Part shown: positions 5,706 through 9,139 of the stretch, one piece after another | Layout: each line of letters begins with the position of its first letter | How positions within the stretch are numbered: position 1 is the first letter of the stretch | Origin: CAINVV01 sp964506325 | GTDB taxonomy: Bacteria; Bacteroidota; Bacteroidia; Bacteroidales; Prolixibacteraceae | NCBI GenBank assembly: GCA_964506325.1 | Contig: CAZDLO010000131.1 | Span: 1 to 9,139, forward strand | Length of the DNA stretch: 9,139 nt | Direction of reading: 5' to 3' | The notes under the pieces: generated by a model | What the model saw: the letters and a program-made list of their open reading frames with translations, nothing else | What the model was told of the DNA's origin: nothing | The model's database searches: none | Made by a program: the position numbers and the translations under genes

Positions 5706-7493
5706 CTATCCCAGTCTTGCTTCAAGTTCTTCCACTTGAATTATTAACTCTTTCGGCAACCTGTCGCCAAGTGCTGCCTGTTGTTCTTTGATAAGTTCCA
5801 ACTCCTCTTTCCAGAGGTCTTTGTCAACCTTAACCAATTCTGCGATGTCTTCTTTTGAGACATTCAGACCGCTGATATCAATACTGTCTGCGGTTGGAAG
5901 GAAACCAATGGCTGTTTCTGTTGCAAGAGCGGTTCCATCACATCTTTCAAAAACCCACTTAAGAACGCGCATGTTGTCACCATAACCAGGCCACAACCAA
6001 TTGCCTTCCTTATCTTTCCGGAACCAGTTTACATTGAAAATTTGAGGAAGGGCATCCGGATTTGGTGCATTTTTTCCTATAGTTAACCAGTGACCGAAAT
6101 AATCAGCCATGTGATAACCAATAAATGGAAGCATTGCAAAAGGATCCCTGCGCACTCCTGCCTTTAGGCCAATTGCGGCGGCAGTCACTTCAGAACCAAC
6201 AACTGACCCCATAAAGGTACCATGTTTCCAACTCATGGCCTGGTATACAAGTGGAACAGTGTTTGGTCTGCGTCCGCCAAACAGTATGGCGGAGATTGGA
6301 ACACCTTGCGGATCTTCCCATGCTGCATCAATACAAGGACATTGGAATGCAGGAGCAGTGAAGCGTGCATTTGGATGAGCAGCCGGTTTTCCGGAGGCTT
6401 TATCATAAACTTCATTCGTCCATGTAATTGTTCCTGCCGGAGCATCTGTGCCAATACCTTCCCACCAAATATCGCCGTCAGGTGTCAACCCGGTATTTGT
6501 AAAAATCGTGCCTGATTGGGCAGCAAGCATTGCATTGGGATTGGTATCCATTGATGTACCAGGTGCAACCCCAAAGAATCCTGCTTCAGGATTGATGGCA
6601 TACAATTTCCCTTCTTTCCCAAACTTCATCCATGCGATATCGTCGCCAACGGTCTCTACTTTCCAGCCCGGAATCGTTGGGATGAGCATGGCAAGATTTG
6701 TTTTACCACAGGCACTTGGGAATGCTGCTGCAATGTATTTTTTTACTCCCTTGGGATTTGTGATACCCATGATCAGCATGTGTTCAGCAAGCCATCCTTC
6801 TTCTTTTGCCATGGCAGAAGCAATACGGAGAGCGAAACATTTCTTTCCCAAAAGAGCATTGCCTCCATATCCGCTTCCATAAGAGATGATTTCCTTGGTC
6901 TCAGGGAAGTGTGTGATGTATTTTTGATCAATTGGAGCGCACGGCCATTTGACATCTTTCTGTCCCGGCTGAAGAGGGGAACCAACAGAGTGTATACAAG
7001 GAACAAATTCCCCGTCTCCAAGAACATCCAGAACTGCTTTCCCCATACGGGTCATAATCTTCATGTTAACAACCACATAAGGCGAGTCTGTAAGTTCAAC
7101 CCCGATGTGGGCAATATCAGAACCCAGTGGCCCCATGCTGAACGGGATAACATACATGGTACGGCCTTTCATGGCACCTTTGAAGAGCCCTTTCAGGTTG
7201 GCCTTCATCTCGGCAGGATCAGCCCAGTTATTGGTCGGACCTGCATCTTCCTGCTTGGCAGAGCAGATATATGTTCTGTTTTCTACACGGGCAACATCAC
7301 TGGGGTCCGACTGGAAATAATAGCTGTTCGGACGTTTTTTTTCATCCAGTTTAACGGCCATTCCTGAGGCCACCATTTCGGCCAAAAGGCGATCATTCTC
7401 CTCTTCAGAACCGTCACACCAGTAGACTTTTTCAGGCTGACATAATTCAGCCCATTCGTTTACCCAATTTATTAACTTTTGATTGTCTGTCAT
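5706..7493 (-). CDS. pckG: Phosphoenolpyruvate carboxykinase, GTP-type
   Basis: The 595-residue cytosolic enzyme interconverts oxaloacetate plus GTP with PEP, CO2 and GDP, the entry step to gluconeogenesis (or the fermentative reverse). It is the GTP class: the P-loop FPSACGKTN (258-266) has the reactive cysteine C262 and K264; the kinase-2 motif GDDIAWM (283-289) has D284-D285; GKKCFALRIAS (216-226) and EHMLI (238-242) supply the manganese ligands; FGGRRPNTVPLVYQA (405-419) and GVRRDPFAM (446-454) match the nucleotide/substrate-binding segments of GTP-PEPCK. Length and all motifs look intact. ATG at 7493 gives a normal N-terminus. It is the last gene before a bidirectional terminator; an aminotransferase gene lies 143 bases upstream on the same strand. 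The stop codon is TAG. The only promoter-like string upstream is TACATTTT (7509-7516), a one-mismatch -7 element. Confidence 0.97.
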   Translation of the reverse strand: MTDNQKLINWVNEWAELCQPEKVYWCDGSEEENDRLLAEMVASGMAVKLDEKKRPNSYYFQSDPSDVARVENRTYICSAKQEDAGPTNNWADPAEMKANLKGLFKGAMKGRTMYVIPFSMGPLGSDIAHIGVELTDSPYVVVNMKIMTRMGKAVLDVLGDGEFVPCIHSVGSPLQPGQKDVKWPCAPIDQKYITHFPETKEIISYGSGYGGNALLGKKCFALRIASAMAKEEGWLAEHMLIMGITNPKGVKKYIAAAFPSACGKTNLAMLIPTIPGWKVETVGDDIAWMKFGKEGKLYAINPEAGFFGVAPGTSMDTNPNAMLAAQSGTIFTNTGLTPDGDIWWEGIGTDAPAGTITWTNEVYDKASGKPAAHPNARFTAPAFQCPCIDAAWEDPQGVPISAILFGGRRPNTVPLVYQAMSWKHGTFMGSVVGSEVTAAAIGLKAGVRRDPFAMLPFIGYHMADYFGHWLTIGKNAPNPDALPQIFNVNWFRKDKEGNWLWPGYGDNMRVLKWVFERCDGTALATETAIGFLPTADSIDISGLNVSKEDIAELVKVDKDLWKEELELIKEQQAALGDRLPKELIIQVEELEARLG

Positions 7494-7636
7494 GAAACTG
7501 AAATTTTTAAAATGTATCTAAATCTTCCTAATTGATAATTATTTGTATAGTTATTACGGACACGAAACGGCTAATTATTAACCACTTTCTTATCGCTACA
7601 TAATTCATTGAATAAAATCAGCACTCGAGAACCATC

Positions 7637-8929
7637 TTATTGATCAAGATAATCCTGGCATGCGGAATGTATGTTTTCTATCAGTTGGGGAATTTTTGTT
7701 TCAGGAACAGCAGAATAGGCAATTCTGATCAGATTACCGAAAACTATCACTCCTGTGCTGTATTTTTCAAGCAGAATCTTCCTAACTTCTTCGGCCTTCA
7801 AGCCATCCTTAAGCTCGATGCACATGAAATAACCAGAATTAAAAGGAAGCGGTGAAAAATGACGGTTGAATTTTGGATTTGCGAGCACTTCCTTAATCTT
7901 TTCGTACCTTGAATGAAGTATCTGGTACTTCTCCTCCTTGCTTTTATCGTAGTTTTCAGAAGAATAAACCTTTTGCAGAAGAGATTGTGAAAGATGGCTG
8001 ATATTCGAGATGTTTCCCCTTACAGCCCCAGCGGTCTTATTCTCCATAGCCTCGTAAACTGCAGCTGTGCCGTTCTTAATGGCATAGGTGATAAATCCAA
8101 CCCTGAAGCCCCAGACATAGTCCTCTTTTGTAGCACCATCCAGTTTAACCGCAAGTACATTTTCACTCAATCCGGAAAGCCTGGTGAAAATCGATTCCGT
8201 ATAAACCTTCTTTTCGTAAACAAGTCCGAAATAGGCGTCATCAATAATCACCACTATTTTCTTTCCTTGGTCTGCCTGGGTTTTTATCAAGTCGACAATT
8301 TTATCAATCTCTTCTGTAAGAGGTGTATAACCTGAAGGATTGTTGGGAAAATTCAGCAGAAGAATAATCTTGCCTTCTGTACCCGAAATCTTATTTTCCA
8401 GAGCACCAAAGTTAAACCCGCCATTGTGGAAAAGGGGAAAGGTATCTATTTCACCAAGGTAGTTGTTTTCGAAGATGAGTGAATAATTCTCCCAGTAGAG
8501 ATCAGGAATTATTACCTTATCTCCTTCATTGACAAAAAGATATGCACACATACTCAACCCATGGGTTATGCCATTGGTTGCAATAGGCAAACTGATCAAA
8601 GTCGTACCCAGTGAAGGATTTTTCTTGTAGATAAATGATTTCCAGCTATTTCTAAGATCTGGCTTTCCAAAACTTGGAGCATAAGGAAATACAGCAGAAT
8701 CAGGAAGGTTAATCAATTGATCAAAATCTGCAAGGTGCATGGAATGACCATTGTCTTCAACAGCCTCACCAATCGTTGCATTGATTTCTTTACCTTTTGC
8801 CTGCGCTGATTGTGCCAGGATTCCCAATTTAGGAAAGAAAATATTTCTCCCCCGGTCTGACAGTAATTCAAGCAGAGCGGGATTGCTCTTCTGAATAACC
8901 TCATTCAATGTAATTGCTTGCTGATCCAC
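7637..8929 (-). CDS. Class I/II PLP-dependent aminotransferase, GTG start
   Basis: This 430-residue fold-type I aminotransferase is cytosolic. Visible PLP features are N197 in NFPNNPSGYTP (193-203), D230-D231 and Y233 in IIDDAYFGLVY, the Schiff-base lysine K268 in LDGATKEDYVWGFRVGF, R276 in the following GFRVG, and C-terminal R402 (NLIRIAYS), which would bind the substrate carboxylate. The amino-acid substrate is not evident; the subgroup is divergent, with DGATKED in place of the usual SxSK. The start is GTG at 8929: a TAA codon lies directly upstream in frame and the next ATG is near residue 64, inside the conserved region, so GTG is well supported. A full -7 match sits at 8968-8975. No terminator follows before the PEP carboxykinase gene, so co-transcription is possible. 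The stop is TAA. Confidence 0.9.
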   Translation of the reverse strand: MDQQAITLNEVIQKSNPALLELLSDRGRNIFFPKLGILAQSAQAKGKEINATIGEAVEDNGHSMHLADFDQLINLPDSAVFPYAPSFGKPDLRNSWKSFIYKKNPSLGTTLISLPIATNGITHGLSMCAYLFVNEGDKVIIPDLYWENYSLIFENNYLGEIDTFPLFHNGGFNFGALENKISGTEGKIILLLNFPNNPSGYTPLTEEIDKIVDLIKTQADQGKKIVVIIDDAYFGLVYEKKVYTESIFTRLSGLSENVLAVKLDGATKEDYVWGFRVGFITYAIKNGTAAVYEAMENKTAGAVRGNISNISHLSQSLLQKVYSSENYDKSKEEKYQILHSRYEKIKEVLANPKFNRHFSPLPFNSGYFMCIELKDGLKAEEVRKILLEKYSTGVIVFGNLIRIAYSAVPETKIPQLIENIHSACQDYLDQ

Positions 8930-8967
8930 TTAATTAAAGATTAATTTGTTTATCATGAACTTGTAGG

Positions 8968-8975
8968 CAAAGTTA
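8968..8975 (-). promoter_or_regulatory. Candidate -7 element for the aminotransferase gene
   Basis: The minus strand reads TAACTTTG, a full match to TAnnTTTG, and would give a leader of about 35 bases before the GTG start at 8929. A -33 TTTG is not evident at the usual spacing. Confidence 0.45.
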
Positions 8976-9061
8976 TTTAAAATAAGATTATGATTCTTTG
9001 AACGCGTGATGGCAATTCAAAACTTAACGATGAATTAATGTTTTAATTTCACACAAAACAC

Positions 9062-9108
9062 AAAAAAAAAGGGACTGATACTATCGAGGGCACTGAAAAA
9101 GTCCCTCG
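9062..9108 (-). terminator. Probable terminator of a minus-strand gene beyond the right edge
   Basis: On the minus strand GGGAC (9105-9101) can pair with GTCCC (9075-9071), followed at once by nine T (9070-9062). The stem is short and the loop long (25 bases). An alternative hairpin, CGAGGG/CCCTCG with inner ACT/AGT (9085-9090, 9092-9094, 9100-9102, 9103-9108), uses the same CCC and would exclude the first. The T-tract on the minus side points to a leftward gene ending just outside the window. Confidence 0.6.
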
Positions 9109-9139
9109 GACACAGTAATTAAATAAAAAGCAGTAAAAT

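Noticed and set aside
6780..7367. A 195-codon plus-strand open frame
   Set aside because: It lies wholly antisense to the well-conserved PEP carboxykinase gene and has no recognisable domain, so it is a shadow frame.
7603..7613. ATTCA-T-TGAAT palindrome between the aminotransferase and PEPCK genes
   Set aside because: It is short, AT-rich, has no T-tract and no adjacent promoter element; it is likely chance.

Overview
The window looks like chromosomal DNA of a member of the Bacteroidota, probably an environmental or anaerobic Bacteroidales/Marinilabiliales-type organism. This rests on protein character, on moderate-to-low GC with AT-rich gaps, on the near absence of Shine-Dalgarno sequences, on several intergenic matches to the Bacteroidota -7 promoter element TAnnTTTG, and on a signal peptide that appears to be cut just before a glutamine. 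It holds housekeeping and metabolic genes. I see no mobile element, CRISPR array, rRNA, tRNA or phage gene.

Layout from left to right. (1) The C-terminal third of an elongation factor G-like protein (+), closed by a 17-bp perfect terminator hairpin. (2) A beta-CASP metallo-beta-lactamase-fold RNase-like gene (+, 815-2218), interrupted by an in-frame TAG at 1202-1204. (3) Converging on it, 12 bases away, a probable two-gene minus-strand operon: a single-domain DUF1456 (YehS-like) gene followed by a UMF1/Atg22-type MFS transporter. (4) A 362-base divergent intergenic region with a 15-bp palindrome, candidate -7 elements and a possible 48-codon ORF. (5) An exported amidohydrolase (+). (6) A bidirectional terminator. 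(7) GTP-type phosphoenolpyruvate carboxykinase (-), with a class I/II PLP aminotransferase (-) upstream of it. (8) At the right edge, a hairpin with a T-tract on the minus strand that probably terminates a gene outside the window.

The genes do not form one visible pathway. PEP carboxykinase and the aminotransferase lie in the same direction with no obvious terminator in the 143 bases between them, so some shared transcription is possible. Together they would connect amino-acid carbon skeletons to the oxaloacetate/PEP node, but that link is inference.

I did not find a convincing new system. The most noteworthy observation is the amber codon inside an otherwise intact RNase-family gene. Next come an apparently leaderless DUF1456 transcript and a palindrome abutting a -7 element in the divergent region.
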